Part shown: piece after piece, positions 34,830 to 50,700 of the stretch
How the letters are laid out: each line of letters opens with the position of its first letter
How positions within the stretch are numbered: position 1 is the first letter of the stretch
Source: Avena insularis
Lineage: Eukaryota > Streptophyta > Magnoliopsida > Poales > Poaceae
DNA length: 64,000 nt
NCBI GenBank assembly: GCA_023614405.1
Contig: CM042688.1
Span: forward strand, 439,508,028 to 439,572,027
Direction: 5' to 3'
The notes under the pieces: model-generated
What the model saw: the letters and a program-made list of their open reading frames with translations, nothing else
The model's database searches: none
Told to the model about the DNA's origin: nothing
Program-made: the position numbers and the translations under genes

Positions 34830-37800
34830 ATGAAATGACTCCAGTTGTTGTTAGTAAAAAGAACACACATGCAATGACACTGGTGGATCCATGTGTGGTC
34901 TCTAAAGAGAAAACACATGCAATGACTCTGGTTGTTGTTAGTAAAAAGAGCACACATGCAATGACACTAGTTGTTAGTAAAAAGAGCACACATTTCAATG
35001 ACACTGGTGGATCTACATGTGGTCTCTGAAGAGAACACAGTTCAATGACACTGGTGGGTCCATATGTGCTATTTGAAAAGAACACACATGCAATGACTCT
35101 GGTTGTTGTTAGTAAAAAGAACACACATGCAATGGCATTGGTGGATCCATGTGTGGTCTTTGAAGAGAACACACATGCAATGACTCTAGCAGTGGTTAAT
35201 GAGAAGAAGACACATTTCAATGACACTGGTGGATCCATATGTGGTGTGTGAAAAGAACACACATGAAATGACTCCAGTTGTTGTTAGTAAAAAGAGCACA
35301 CATGAAATTACACTGGTGGATCCATGTGTGGTCTCTGAAGAGAACACGCATGCAATGAATCTAGCTGTGGTTAATGAGAAGAACACACATGCAATGACAC
35401 TGCTTGTTGTTAGTAAAAAGAGCACACATGCAATGACACTGGTGGATCCATGTGTGGTCTCAGAAGAGAACACACATTTCAATGACACTGGTGGATCAAT
35501 ATGTGGTATGTGAAAAGAACACACATGCAATGACTCTAGTTGTTGTTAGTAAAAAGAACACACATGCAATGACACTGGTGGATCCATGTGTGGTCTCTGA
35601 AGAGAACACACATGCAATGACTCTAGCTATGGTTAATGAGAAGAACACACATTTCAATGACACAGGTGGATCCATAGGTGGTATGTGAAAAGAACACACG
35701 TGTAATGACTCTAGTTGTTGTTAGTAAAAAGAATACACATGCAATGACACTGGTGGATCGATGTGTGGTCTCTGAAGAGAACACACATTTCAATGACACT
35801 GGTGGATCCATATGTGGTATGTGAAAAGATTAGTCATGAAATGACTCTAGTTGTTGTTAGTAAAAAGAGCACACGTGCAATTACACTGGTGGATCTATGT
35901 GTGGCCTCTGAAGAGAACACACATGCAATGAATGTAGTTGTGGTTAATGAGAAGATAACACATGCAATGACACTGGTTGTTGTTAGTAAAAAGAGCACAC
36001 ATGCAATGACACTAGTGGATCCATGTGTGGTCTCTGAAGAGAACACACATTTCAATGACACTGGTGGATCTATATGTGGTATGTGAAAAGAACACACATG
36101 TAATGACTCTAGTTGTTCTTAGTAAAAAGAACACACATGCAATGACACTGGTGGATCCATGTGTGGTCTCTGAAGAGAACACACATGCAATGACTCTAGC
36201 TGTGGTTAATGAGAAGACCACACATTTCAATGACATTGGTGGATCCATATGTGGTATGTGGAAAGAATAGTTATGAAATGACTCCAGTTGTTCTTAGTAA
36301 AAAGAGCACACATGCAATTACACTGGTGGATCCATGTGTGGTCTCTGAAGAGAACACACATGCAATGAATCTAGCTTTGGTTAATGAGAAGATAACACAT
36401 GCAATGACACTGGTTATTGTTAGTAAAAAGAGCACACATGCAATGACACTGGTGGATCCATGTGTGGTCTCTGAAGAGAACACACATTTCAATGACACTG
36501 GTGGATCTATATGTGGTATGTGAAAAGAACACACATGCAATGACCCCAGTTGTTGTTTGTAAAAAGAACACACATGCAATGACACTGGTGGATCCATGTG
36601 TGGTCTCTAAAGAGAAAACACATGCAATGACTCTAGCTGTGGTTAATGAGAAGAACACACATTTCAATGACACTGGTGGATCCATATGTGGTACCTGAAA
36701 AGAATGGTTATGAAATGACTCCAGTTGTTCTTAGTAAAAAGAACACACATGCAATGACTCTGGTGGATCCATGTGTGGTCTCCGAAGAGAACATACATGC
36801 AATGACACTCATGGATCCATATGTGGTATGTGAAAAGAACACACAGGCAATGACTCCAGTTGTTGTTAGTAAAAAGAACACACACGCAATGACACTGGTG
36901 GATCCATGTGTGGCCTCTGAAGAGAACACACATTTCAATGACAGTGGAGGGTCCATATCTGGTATGTGAAAAGAACACACATGCAATGACTCTAGTTGTT
37001 GTTAGTAAAAAGAACACACATGCAATGACATTGGTGGATCCATGTGTGGTCTCTGAAGAGAACACACGTGCAATGACTCTAGCTCTGGTTAATGAGAAGA
37101 ACACACATTTCAATGACACTGGTGGATCCATGTGTGGTCTCTGAAGAGAACACACATGCAATGAATCTAGTTGTGGTTAATGAGAAGAACACACATGCAA
37201 TGACACTGGTTGTTGTTAGTAAAAAGAGCACACATGCAAAGACATCAGGATCCAGGCGTGGTATAAAGAGAACACACATTTCAATGACACTGGTGGATCC
37301 ATATGTGGTGTGTGAAAAGAACACACATGCAATGACTTCAGTTGTTGTTAGTAAAAAGAACACACATGCAATGACACTGGTGGATCCATGTGTGGTCTCT
37401 GAAGAGAACACACATGCAATGAATCTAGCTGTGGTTAATGAGAAGAACACAAATTTCAATGACACATGTCGATCCATATGTGGTATGTGAAACGAACACA
37501 CATGCAATGACTCTAGTTGTTGTTAGTAAAAAGAACACACATGCAATGACACTGGTGGATCCATGTGTGGTCTCTGAAGAGAACACGCATTTCAATGACA
37601 CTGGTGGATCAATATGTGGTATGTGAAAAGAATAGTCATGAACTGACTCCAGTTGTTGTTAATAAAAAGAACACACATGCAATGACACTGGTCGATCCGT
37701 GTGTGGTCTCTGAAGAGAACACACATGCAATGACTCTGGTTGTTGTTAGTAAAAAGAGCACACATGCAATGACACTGGTTGTTAGTAAAAAGATCACACA

Positions 37801-38850
37801 TGCAATCACACTAGTGGATCCATGTGTGGTCTCTGAATAGAACACACATTTCAATGACACTGGTGGATCTATATGTGGTATGTGAAAAGAATAGTCATGA
37901 AATGACTCTAGTTGTTGTTAGTAAAAAGAACACACATGCAATGACACTGGTGGATCCATGTGTGGTCTCTAAAGAGAACACACATGCAATGACTCTGGTT
38001 GTTGTTAGTAAAAAGAGCACACATGCAATGACACTGGTTGTTAGTAAAAACAGCACACATTTCAATGACACTGGTGGATCTATATCTGGTATGTGAAAAG
38101 AACACACATGCAATGACTCTGGTTGTTGTTAGTAAAAAGAACACACATGCAATGGCATTGGTGGATCCATGTGTGGTCTTTGAAGAGAACACACATGCAA
38201 TGACTCTAGCTGTGGTTAATGAGAAGAACACACATTTCAATGACACTAGTGGATCCATATGTGGTGTGTGAAAAGAACACACATGAAATGACTCCAGTTG
38301 TTGTTAGTAAAAAGAGCACACATGAAATTACACTAGTGGATCCATGTGTGGTCTCTGAAGAGAACACGCATGCAATGAATCTAGCTGTGGTTAATGAGAA
38401 GAACACACATGCAATGACACTGGTTGTTGTTGGTAAAAAGAGCACACATGCAACGACACTGGTGGATCCATGTGTGGTCTCAGAAGAGAACACACATTTC
38501 AATGACAGTGGTGGATCTATATGTGGTATGTGAAAAGAACACACATGCAATGACTCCAGTTGTTGTTAGTAAAAAGACCACACATGCAATGACACTGGTG
38601 TATCCATGTGTGGTCTCTAAATAGAACACACATGCAATGACTCTAGCTATGGTTAATGAGAAGAACACACATTTCAATGACATAGGTGGATCTATATGTG
38701 GTATGTGAAAAGAACACACATGTAATGACTCTAGTTGTTGTTATAAAAAAGAATACACATGCAATGACACTGGTGGATCCATGTGTGGTCTCTGAAGAGA
38801 ACACACATTTCAATGACACTGGTGGATCCATATGTGGTATGTGAAAAGAA
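34830..38850. repeat. Block duplication in satellite, offset about 3.02 kb
   Basis: The segment about 34830-35830 recurs at about 37890-38850. For example, the stretch starting GGTTGTTGTTAGTAAAAAGA at 35101, with the rare AATGGCATTGG variant after it, is at 38121. The offset is 3020 bp through most of the match, with local subunit gains or losses at the left end. Confidence 0.75.
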
Positions 38851-40639
38851 CACACATGAAATGACTCCAGTTGTTGTTAGTAAAAAGAGCACACATGCAA
38901 TGGCACGGGTGGATCCATATGTGGTATGTGAAAAGAACACACATGCAATGACTCCTTTTGTTGTTAGTAAAAAGAACACACATGCAATGACACGAGTGGA
39001 TCCATGTGTGGTCTCTGAAGAGAACACACATCCAATGACTCTAGCTGTGGTTAATGAGAAGAACACATATATCAATGACACTGGTGGATCCATATGTGGT
39101 GTGTGAAAAGAATAGTTATGAAATGACTCCAGTTGTTCTTAGTAAAAAGAGCACACATGCAATTACACTGGTGGATCCATGTGTGGTCTCTGAATAGAAC
39201 ACACATGCAATGAATCTATCTATGGTTAATGAGAAGAACACACATGCAATGACACTGGTTGTTGTTTGTAAAAAGAGCACACATGCAATGACACTAGTGG
39301 ATCCATGTGTGTTCTCTAAGAGAACACATATTTCAATGACACTGGTGGATCCATATGTGGTGTGTGAAAAGAACACACATGCAATGACTCAAGTTGTTAG
39401 TAAAAAGAACACACATGCAATGACACTGGTGGATCCATGTGTGGTCTCTAAAGAGAACACACATGCAATGACTCTCGCTATGGTTACTGAACAGAATACA
39501 TATTTCAATGACACTAGTGGATCTATATGTGGTATGTGAAAAGAACACACATCAAATTACACTAGTGGATCCATGTGTGGTCTCTGAAGAGAACACGCAT
39601 GCAATGAATCTAGCTGTGGTTAATGAGAAGAACACACATGCAATGACACTGGTTGTTGTTAGTAAAAAGAGCACACATGCAATGACACTGGTGGATCCAT
39701 GTGTGGTCTCAGAAGAGAACACACATTTCAATGACACTGGTGGATCTATATGTGGCATGTGAAAAGAACACACATGCAATGACTCCAGTTGTTGTTAGTA
39801 AAAAGAACACACATGCAATGACACTGGTGGATCCATGTGTGGTCTCTGAAGAGAACACACATGCAATGACTCTATCTATGGTTAATGAGAAGAACACACA
39901 TTTCAATGACACAGGTGGATCCATATGTGGTATGTGAAAAGAACACACATGTAATAACTTTAGTTGTTGTTAGTAAAACGAACACACATGCAATGACACT
40001 AGTGGATCCATGTGTGGTCTCTGAAGAGAACACACATGCAATGAATCTAGCTGTGGTTACTGGGAAGATAACACATGCAATGACACTGGTTGTTGTTAGT
40101 AAAAAGAGCACACATGCAATGACACTGGTGGATCCATGTGTGGTCTCTGAAGAGAACACACATTTCAATGACACTGGTGGATCTATATGTGGTATGTGAA
40201 AAGAACACACATGCAATGACTCAAGTTGTTGTTAGTAAAAAGAACACACATGCAATGACACTGGTGGATCCATGTGTTGTCTCTAAAGAGAACACTCATG
40301 CAATGACTCTAGCTATGGTTAATGAGAAGAACACACATTTCAATGACACTGGTGGATCCATATGTGGTATGTGAAAAGAATAGTTATGAAATGACTCCAG
40401 TTGTTCTTAGTAAGAAGAGCACACATGCAATTACACTGGTGGATCCATGTGTGGTCTCTAAAGAGAATACACATGCAATGAATCTATCTGTGGTTAATGA
40501 GAAGAACACACATTCAATGACACTGGTTGTTGTTGTTTGTAAAAAGAGCACACATGCAATGACACTAGTGGATCCATGTGTGGTCTCTCAAGAGAACACA
40601 TATTTCAATGAAACTGGTGGATCCATATGTGGTGGGTGA

Positions 40640-43600
40640 AAAGAACACACATGCAATGACTCAAGTTGTTGTTAGTAAAAAGAACACACATGCAATGACA
40701 CTGGTGGATCCATGTGTGGTCTCCGAAGAGAACACACATGCAATGACTCTGTTGTTATCAAGAGAACACACATTTCAATGACACTAGTGGATCCATATGT
40801 GGTATGTGAGAAGAACACACATGAAATTACACTAGTGGATCCATGTGTGGTCTCTGAAGAGAACACGCATGCAATGAATCTAGCCGTGGTTAATGAGAAG
40901 AACACACATGCAATAACACTGGTTGTTGTTAGTAAAAAGAGCACACATGCAATGACACTGGTGGATCCTTGTGTGGTCTCAGAAGACAACACACATTTCA
41001 ATGACACTGGTGGATCTATATGTGGTATGTGAAAAGAACACACATGGAATGACTCCAGTTGTTGTTAGTAAAAAGAACACACATGCAATGACACTGGTGG
41101 ATCCATGTGTGGTCTCTGAAGAGAACACAAATGCAATGACTCTAGCTATGGTTAATGAGAAGAACACACATTTCAATGACACAGGTGGATCCATATGTGG
41201 TATGTGAAAAGAACATACATGTAATGACTCTAGTTGTTGTTAGTAAAAAGAATACACATGCAATGACACTGGTGGATCCATGTGTGGTCTCTGAAGAGAA
41301 CACACATTTCAATGACACTGGTGGATCCATATGTGGTATGTGAAAAGAACACACATGAAATGACTCCAGTTGTTGTTAGTAAAAAGAGCACACATGCAAT
41401 GACACTGGTGGATCCATGTGTGGTCTTTGAAGAGAACACACATGCAATGACACTGGTGGATCCATATGTGGTATGTGAAAAGAACACACATGCAATGACT
41501 CCTTTTGTTGTTAGTAAAAAGAACACACATGCAATGACACTGGTGGATCCATGTGTGGTATCTGAAGAGAACACACACACAATGACTCTAGCTGTGGTTA
41601 ATGAGAAGAACACACATTTCAATGACACAGGTGGATCCATATGTGGTATATGAAAAGAACACACATGCAATGACTCTAGTTGTTGTTAGTAAAAAGAACA
41701 CACATGCAATGACACTGGTGGATCCATGTGTGGTCTTCGAAGAGAACACACCTGCAATGACACTGGTGGATCCATATGTGGTATGTGAAAAGAACACACA
41801 TGCAATGACTCCTGTTGTTTTAGTAAAAAGAACACACATGGAATGACACTGGTGGATCCATGTGTGGTCTCTGAAGAGAACACACATGCAATGACTCTAG
41901 CAGTGGTTAATGAGAAGAACACACATGCAATGACATTGGTTGTTGTTAGTAAAAAGAGCACACATGCAATGACACTGGTGGATCCATGTGTGGTATCTGA
42001 AGAGAACACACATTTCAATGACACTGGTGGATCCATATGTGGTATGTGAAAAGAATAGTTATGAAATGACTCTAGTTGTTCTTAGTAAGAAGAGCACACA
42101 TGCAATTACACTGGTGGATCCATGTGTGGTCTCTGAAGAGAACACACATGCAATGAATCTATCTGTGGTTAATGAGAAGAACACACATGCAATGACACTG
42201 GTTGTTGTTGTTTGTAAAAAGAGCACACATGCAATGACACTAGTGGATCCATGTGTGGTCTCTCAAGAGAACACATATTTCAATGAAACTGGTGGATCCA
42301 TATGTGGTGTGTGAAAAGAACACACATGCAATGACTCAAGTTGTTGTTAGTAAAAAGAACACACATGCAATGACACTGGTGGATCCATGTGTGGTCTCCG
42401 AAGAGAACACACATGCAATGACTCTACATTGTGGTTATCAAGAGAACACACATTTCAATGACACTAGTGGATCCATATGTGGTATGTGAGAAGAACACAC
42501 ATGAAATTACACTAGTGGATCCATGTGTGGTCTCTGAAGAGAACACACATTTCAATGACACTGGTGGATCCATATGTGGTATGTCAAAAGAATAGTTATG
42601 AAATGACTCTAGTTGTTCTTAGTAAGAAGAGCACACATGCAATTACACTGGTGGATCCATGTGTGGTCTCTGAAGAGAACACACATGCAATGAATCTATC
42701 TGTGGTTAATGAGAAGAACACACATGCAACGACACTGGTTGTTGTTGTTTGTAAAAAGAGCACACATGCGATGACACTAGTGGATCCATGTGTGGTCTCT
42801 CAAGAGAACACATATTTCAATGAAACTGGTGGATCCATATGTGGTGTGTGAAAAGAACACACATGCAATGACTGAAGTTGTTGTTAGTAAAAAGAACACA
42901 CATGCAATGACACTGGTGGATCCATGTGTGGTCTCCGAAGAGAACACACATGCAATGACTCTCGCTGTGGTTACTGAAGAGAACACACATTTCAATGACA
43001 CTAGTGGATCCATATGTGGTATGTGAGAAGAACACACATGAAATTACACTAGTGGATCCATGTGTGGTCTCTGAAGAGAACACGCATGCAATGAATCTAG
43101 CTGTGGTTAATGAGAAGAACACACATGCAATGACACTGGTTGTTGTTAGTAAAAAGAGCACACATACAATGACACTGGTGGATCCATGTGTGGTCTCAGA
43201 AAAGAACACACATTTCAATGACACTGGTGGATCTATATGTGGTATGTGAAAAGAACACACATGCAATGACTCCAGTTGTTGTTAGTAAAAAGAACACACA
43301 TGCAATGACACTGGTGGATCCATGTGTGGTCTCTGAAGAGAACACAAATGCAATGACTCTAGCTATGGTTAATGAGAAGAACACACATTTCAATGACACA
43401 GGTGGATCCATATGTGGTATGTGAAAAGAACACACATGTAATGACTCTAGTTGTTGTTAGTAAAAAGAATACACATGCAATGACATCAGGATCCATGTCT
43501 GGTCTCTGAAGAGAACACACATTTCAATGACACTGGTGGATCCATATGTGGTATGTGAAAAGAACACACATGAAATGACTCCAGTTGTTGTTAGTAAAAA

Positions 43601-44270
43601 GAGCACACATGCAATGAAACTAGTGGATCCATGTGTGGTCTTTGAAGAGAACACACATGCAATGACACTGGTGGATCCATATGTGGTATGTGAAAAGAAC
43701 ACACATGCAATGACTCCTTTTGTTGTTAGTAAAAAGAACACACATGCAATGACACTGGTGGATCCATGTGTGGTCTCTGAAGAGAACACACACACACAAT
43801 GACTCTAGCTGTGGTTAATGAGAAGAACACACATTTCAATGACACAGGTGGATCCATATGTGGTATGTGAAAAGAACACACATGCAATGACTCTAGTTGT
43901 TGTTAGTAAAAAGAACACACATGCAATGACACTGGTGGATCCATGTGCGGTCTTCGAAGAGAACACACCTGCAATGACACTGGTGGATCCATATGTGGTA
44001 TGTGAAAAGAACACACATGCAATGACTCTTGTTGTTGTTAGTAAAAAGAACACACATGGAATGATACTGGTGGATCCATGTGTGGTCTCTGAAGAGAACA
44101 AACATGCAATGACTCTAGCAGTGGTTAATGAGAAGAACACACATGCAATGACATTGGTTGTTGTTAGTAAAAAGAGCACACATGCAATGACACTGGTGGA
44201 TCCATGTGTGGTCTCTAAAGAGAACACACATTTCAATGACACTGGTGGATCCATATGTGGTATGTGAAAA
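40640..44270. repeat. Block duplication in satellite, offset about 2217 bp
   Basis: Variant subunits between 40971 and about 42050 recur in the same order from 43188 to about 44270 with an offset of 2217-2218 bp. The rare AGCAGTGGTTAATGAG subunit is in both (near 41900 and 44117). Confidence 0.75.
41988..43061. repeat. Tandem duplication of 537 bp within the satellite
   Basis: The segment starting at 41988 recurs at 42525 with the same order of variants, including the enlarged GTTGTTGTTGTTTG short subunit and the CTCTCAAGAGAACACATATT variant. It lies inside the 2217-bp block. Confidence 0.75.
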
Positions 44271-44785
44271 GAACACACATGCAATGACTCCTTTTGTTGT
44301 TAGTAAAAAGAACACACATGCAATGACACTGGTGGATCCATGTGTGGTTTCTGAAGAGAACACACATGCAATGAATCTATCTGTGGTTAATGAGAAGAAC
44401 ACACATGCAGTGACACTGGTTGTTGTTGTTTGTAAAAAGAGCACACATGCAATGACACTAGTGGATCCATGTGTGGTCTCTCAAGAGAACACATATTTCA
44501 ATGACACTGGTGGATCCATATGTGGTGTGTGAAAACAACACACATGCAATGACTCAAGTTGTTGTTAGTAAAAAGAACACACATGCAATTACACTGGTGG
44601 ATCCATGTGTGGTCTCCGAAGAGAATACACATGCAATGACTCTCGCTGTGGTTACTGAAGAGAACACACATTTCAATGACACTAGTGGATCCATATGTGG
44701 TATGTGAGAAGAACACACATGAAATTACACTAGTGGATCCATGTGTGGTCTCTGAAGAGAACACGCATGCAATGAATCTAGCTGT

Positions 44786-47700
44786 GGTTAATGAGAAGAA
44801 CACACTTGCAATGACACTGGTGGATCCATATGTGGTATGTGAAAAGAACACACATGCAATGACTCCTGTTGTTGTTAGTAAAAAGAACACACATGCAATG
44901 ACACTGGTGGATCCATGTGTGGTCTCAAGAGAACACATGCAATGACTCTAGCAGTGGTTAATGAGAAGAACACACATGCAATGACATTGGTTGTTGTTAG
45001 TAAAAAGAGCACACATGCAATGACGCTGGTGGATCCATGTGTGGTCTCTGAAGAGAACACACATTTCAATGACACTGGTGGATCCATATGTGCTGTGTGA
45101 AAATAACACACATGGAATGACTCTAATTGTTGTTAGTAAAAAGAACACACATGCAATGACACTGGTGGATCCATGTGTTGTCTCTGAAGAGAACACACAT
45201 GCAATGACTCTAGCTGTGGTTAATGAGAAGAACACATATTTCAATGACACATGTGGATCCATATGTGGTATGTGAAATGAACACACATGCAATGACTCTA
45301 GTTGTTGTTAGTAAAAAGAACACACATGTAATCACACTGGTGGATCCATGTGTGGTCTCTGAAGAGAACACACATTTTAATGACACTGGTAGATCCATAT
45401 GTGGTATGTGAAAAGAATAGTCATGAAATGACTCCAGTTGTTGTTAGTAAAAAGAACACACATGCAATGACACTGGTGGATCCATGTGTGGTCTCTGAAG
45501 AGAACACACATGCAATGACTCTGGTTGTTGTTAGTAAGAAGAGCACACATGCAATGACACAGGTTGTTGGTACAAAGAGCACACATTTCAAAGACAATGT
45601 TGGATCTATATGTGGTATATGAAATGAACACATGCAATGACTCAAGTTGTTGTTAGTAAAAAGAACACACATGCAATGACACGTCTGGATCCTTGTGTGG
45701 TCTTTGAAGAGAACACACATGCAATGACTCTATCTGTGGTTAATGAGAAGAACACACATTTCAATGACACTGGTGGATCCATATGTGGTATGTGAAAAGA
45801 ATATTCATGAAATGACTCAAGTTGTTGTTAGTAAAAAGAGCACACATGCAATTACACTAGTGGATCCATGTGTGGTCTCTGAAGAGAACACGCATGCAAT
45901 GAATCTAGCTATGGTTAATGAGAAGAACACACATGCAATGACACTGGGTGTTGTTAGTAAAAAGAGCACACATGCAATGACACTGGTGGATCCATGTGTG
46001 GTCTCTGAAGAGAACACACATTTCAATGACACTGGTGGATCTATATGTGGTATGTGAAAGGAACACACGTGCAATGACTCCAGTTGTTGTTAGTAAAAAG
46101 AACACGCATGCAATGACACTGGTGGATCCATGTGTGGTCTCTGAAGAGAACACAGATGCAATGACTCTAGCTGTGGTTAATGAGAAGAACACACATGCAA
46201 TGACATTGGTGGATCCATAGGTGGATTGTGAAAAGAACACACATGCAATGACTCTGGTTGTTGTTAGTAAAAATAGCACACATGCAATGACATTGGTGGA
46301 TCCATGTGGTCTCTGAAGAGAACACACATTTTTCAATGACACTGGTGGATCCATATGTGGTATGTGAAAAGAATAGTTATGAAATGACTCCAGTTGTTCT
46401 TAGTAAGAAGAGCACACATGCAATTACACTGGTGGATCCATGTGTGGTCTCTGAAGAGAACACACATGCAATGAATCTATCTGTGGTTAATGAGAAGAAC
46501 ACACATGCAATGACACTGGTTGTTGTTTTTTGTAAAAAGAGCACACATGCAATGACACTAGTGGATCCATGTGTGGTCTCTCAAGAGAACACATATTTCA
46601 ATGAAACTGGTGGATCCATATGTGGTGTGTGAAAAGAACACACATGCAATGACTCAAGTTGTTGTTAGTAAAAAGAACACACATGCAATGACACTGGTGG
46701 ATCCATGTGTGGTCTCCGAAGAGAACACACATGCAATGACTCTCGCTATGGTTACTGAAGAGAACACACATTTCAATGACACTAGTGGATCCATATGTGG
46801 TATGTGAGAAGAACACACATGAAATTACACTAGTGGATCCATGTGTGGTCTCTGAAGAGAACACGCATGCAATGAATCTAGCTGTGGTTAATGAGAAGAA
46901 CACACTTGCAATGACACTGGTGGATCCATATGTGGTATGTGAAAAGAACACACATGCAATGACTCAAGTTGTTGTTAGTAAAAAGAACACACATGCAATG
47001 ACACTGGTGGATCCATGTGTGGTCTCTGAAGAGAACACACATGCAATGACACTGGTGGATCCATATGTGGTATGTGAAAAGAACACACATGCAATGACTC
47101 CTTTTGTTGTTAGTAAAAAGAACACACATGCAATGACACTGGTGGATCCATGTGTGGTTTCTGAAGAGAACACACATGCAATGAATCTATCTGTGGTTAA
47201 TGAGAAGAACACACATGCAGTGACACTGGTTGTTGTTGTTTGTAAAAAGAGCACACATGCAATGACACTAGTGGATCCATGTGTGGTCTCTCAAGAGAAC
47301 ACATATTTCAATGACACTGGTGGATCCATATGTGGTGTGTGAAAACAACACACATGCAATGACTCAAGTTGTTGTTAGTAAAAAGAACACACATGCAATT
47401 ACACTGGTGGATCCATGTGTGGTCTCCGAAGAGAATACACATGCAATGACTCTCGCTGTGGTTACTGAAGAGAACACACATTTCAATGACACTAGTGGAT
47501 CCATATGTGGTATGTGAGAAGAACACACATGAAATTACACTAGTGGATCCATGTGTGGTCTCAAGAGAACACATGCTATGAATCTAGCTGTGGTTAATGA
47601 GAAGAACACACTTGCAATGACACTGGTGGATCCATATGTGGTATGTGAAAAGAACACACATGCAATGACTCCTGTTGTTGTTAGTAAAAAGAACACACAT

Positions 47701-50700
47701 GCAATGACACTGGTGGATCCATGTGTGGTCTCTGAAGAGAACACACATGCAATGACTCTAGCAGTGGTTAATGAGAAGAACACACATGCAATGACATTGG
47801 TTGTTGTTAGTAAAAAGAGCACACATGCAATGACGCTGGTGGATCCATGTGTGGTCTCTGAAGAGAACACACATTTCAATGACACTGGTGGATCCATATG
47901 TGCTGTGTGAAAATAACACACATGGAATGACTCTAATTGTTGTTAGTAAAAAGAACACACATGCAATGACACTGGTGGATCCATGTGTTGTCTCTGAAGA
48001 GAACACACATGCAATGACTCTAGCTGTGGTTAATGAGAAGAACACATATTTCAATGACACATGTGGATCCATATGTGGTATGTGAAATGAACACACATGC
48101 AATGACTCTAGTTGTTGTTAGTAAAAAGAACACACATGTAATCACACTGGTGGATCCATGTGTGGTCTCTGAAGAGAACACACATTTTAATGACACTGGT
48201 AGATCCATATGTGGTATGTGAAAAGAATAGTCATGAAATGACTCCAGTTGTTGTTAGTAAAAAGAACACACATGCAATGACACTGGTGGATCCATGTGTG
48301 GTCTCTGAAGAGAACACACATGCAATGACTCTGGTTGTTGTTAGTAAAAAGAGCACACATGCAATGACACCGGTTGTTAGTAAAAAGAGCACACATTTCA
48401 ATGACACTGGTGGATCTATATGTGGTATATGAAATGAACGCACATGCAATGACTCCAGTTGTTGTTAGTAAAAAGAACACACATGCAATGACACGTCTGG
48501 ATCCTTGTGTGGTCTTTGAAGAGAACACACATGCAATGACTCTATCTGTGGTTAATGAGAAGAACACACATTTCAATGACACTGGTGGATCCATATGTGG
48601 TATGTGAAAAGAATATTCATGAAATGACTCAAGTTGTTGTTAGTAAAAAGAGCACACATGCAATTACACTAGTGGATCCATGTGTGGTCTCTGAAGAGAA
48701 CACGCATGCAATGAATCTAGCTATGGTTAATGAGAAGAACACACATGCAATGACACTGGGTGTTGTTAGTAAAAAGAGCACACATGCAATGACACTGGTG
48801 GATCCATGTGTGGTCTCTGAAGAGAACACACATTTCAATGACACTGGTGGATCTATATGTGGTATGTGAAAGGAACACACGTGCAATGACTCCAGTTGTT
48901 GTTAGTAAAAAGAACACGCATGCAATGACACTGGTGGATCCATGTGTGGTCTCTGAAGAGAACACAGATGCAATGACTCTAGCTGTGGTTAATGAGAAGA
49001 ACACACATGCAATGACATTGGTGGATCCATAGGTGGATTGTGAAAAGAACACACATGCAATGACTCTGGTTGTTGTTAGTAAAAAGAGCACACATGCAAT
49101 GACACTGGTGGATCCATGTGTGGTCTCTGAAGAGAACACACATTTCAATGACACTGGTGGATCCATATGTGGTATGTGAAAAGAATAGTTATGAAATGAC
49201 TCCAGTTGTTCTTAGTAAGAAGAGCACACATGCAATTACACTGGTGGATCCATGTGTGGTCTCTGAAGAGAACACACATGCAATGAATCTATCTGTGGTT
49301 AATGAGAAGAACACACATGCAATGACACTGGTTGTTGTTGTTTGTAAAAAGAGCACACATGCAATGACACTAGTGGATCCATGTGTGGTCTCTCAAGAGA
49401 ACACATATTTCAATGAAACTGGTGGATCCATATGTGGTGTGTGAAAAGAACACACATGCAATGACTCAAGTTGTTGTTAGTAAAAAGAACACACATGCAA
49501 TGACACTGGTGGATCCATGTGTGGTCTCCGAAGAGAACAAACATGCAATGACTCTCGCTATGGTTACTGAAGAGAACACACATTTCAATGACACTAGTGG
49601 ATCCATATGTGGTATGTGAGAAGAACACACATGAAATTACACTAGTGGATCCATGTGTGGTCTCTGAAGAGAACACGCATGCAATGAATCTAGCTGTGGT
49701 TAATGAGAAGAACACACTTGCAATGACACTGGTGGATCCATATGTGGTATGTGAAAAGAACACACATGCAATGACTCAAGTTGTTGTTAGTAAAAAGAAC
49801 ACACATGCAATGACACTGGTGGATCCATGTGTGGTCTCTGAAGAGATAACACATGCAATGACTCTAGCAGTGGTTAATGAGAAGAACACACATGCAATGA
49901 CATTGGTTGTTGTTAGTAAAAAGAGAACACATGCAATGACGCTGGTGGATCCATGTGTGGTCTCTGAAGAGAACACACATTTCAATGACACTGGTGGATC
50001 CATATGTGCTGTGTGAAAATAACACACATGGAATGACTCTAATTGTTGTTAGTAAAAAGAACACACATGCAATGACACTGGTGGATCCATGTGTTGTCTC
50101 TGAAGAGAACACACATGCAATGGCTCTAGCTGTGGTTAATGAGAAGAACACATATTTCAATGACACATGTGGATCCATATGTGGTATGTGAAATGAACAC
50201 ACATGCAATGACTCTAGTTGTTGTAAGTAAAAAGAACACACATGCAATGACACTGGTGGATCCATGTGTGGTCTCTGAAGAGAACACACATTTTAATGAC
50301 ACTGGTGGATCCATATGTGGTATGTGAAAAGAATAGTCATGAAATGACTCCAGTTGTTGTTAGTAAAAAGAACACACATGCAATGACACTGGTGGATCCA
50401 TGTGTGGTCTCTGAAGAGAACACACATGCAATGACTCTGGTTGTTGTTAGTAAAAAGAGCACACATGCAATGACACCGGTTGTTAGTAAAAAGAGCACAC
50501 ATTTCAATGACACTGGTGGATCTATATGTGGTATATGAAAAGAACGCACATGCAATGACTCAAGTTGTTGTTAGTAAAAAGAACACACATGCAATGACAC
50601 GTCTGGATCCATGTGTGGTCTTTGAAGAGAACACACATGCAATGACTCTATCTGTGGTTAATGAGAAGAACACACATTTCAATGACACTGGTGGATCCAT

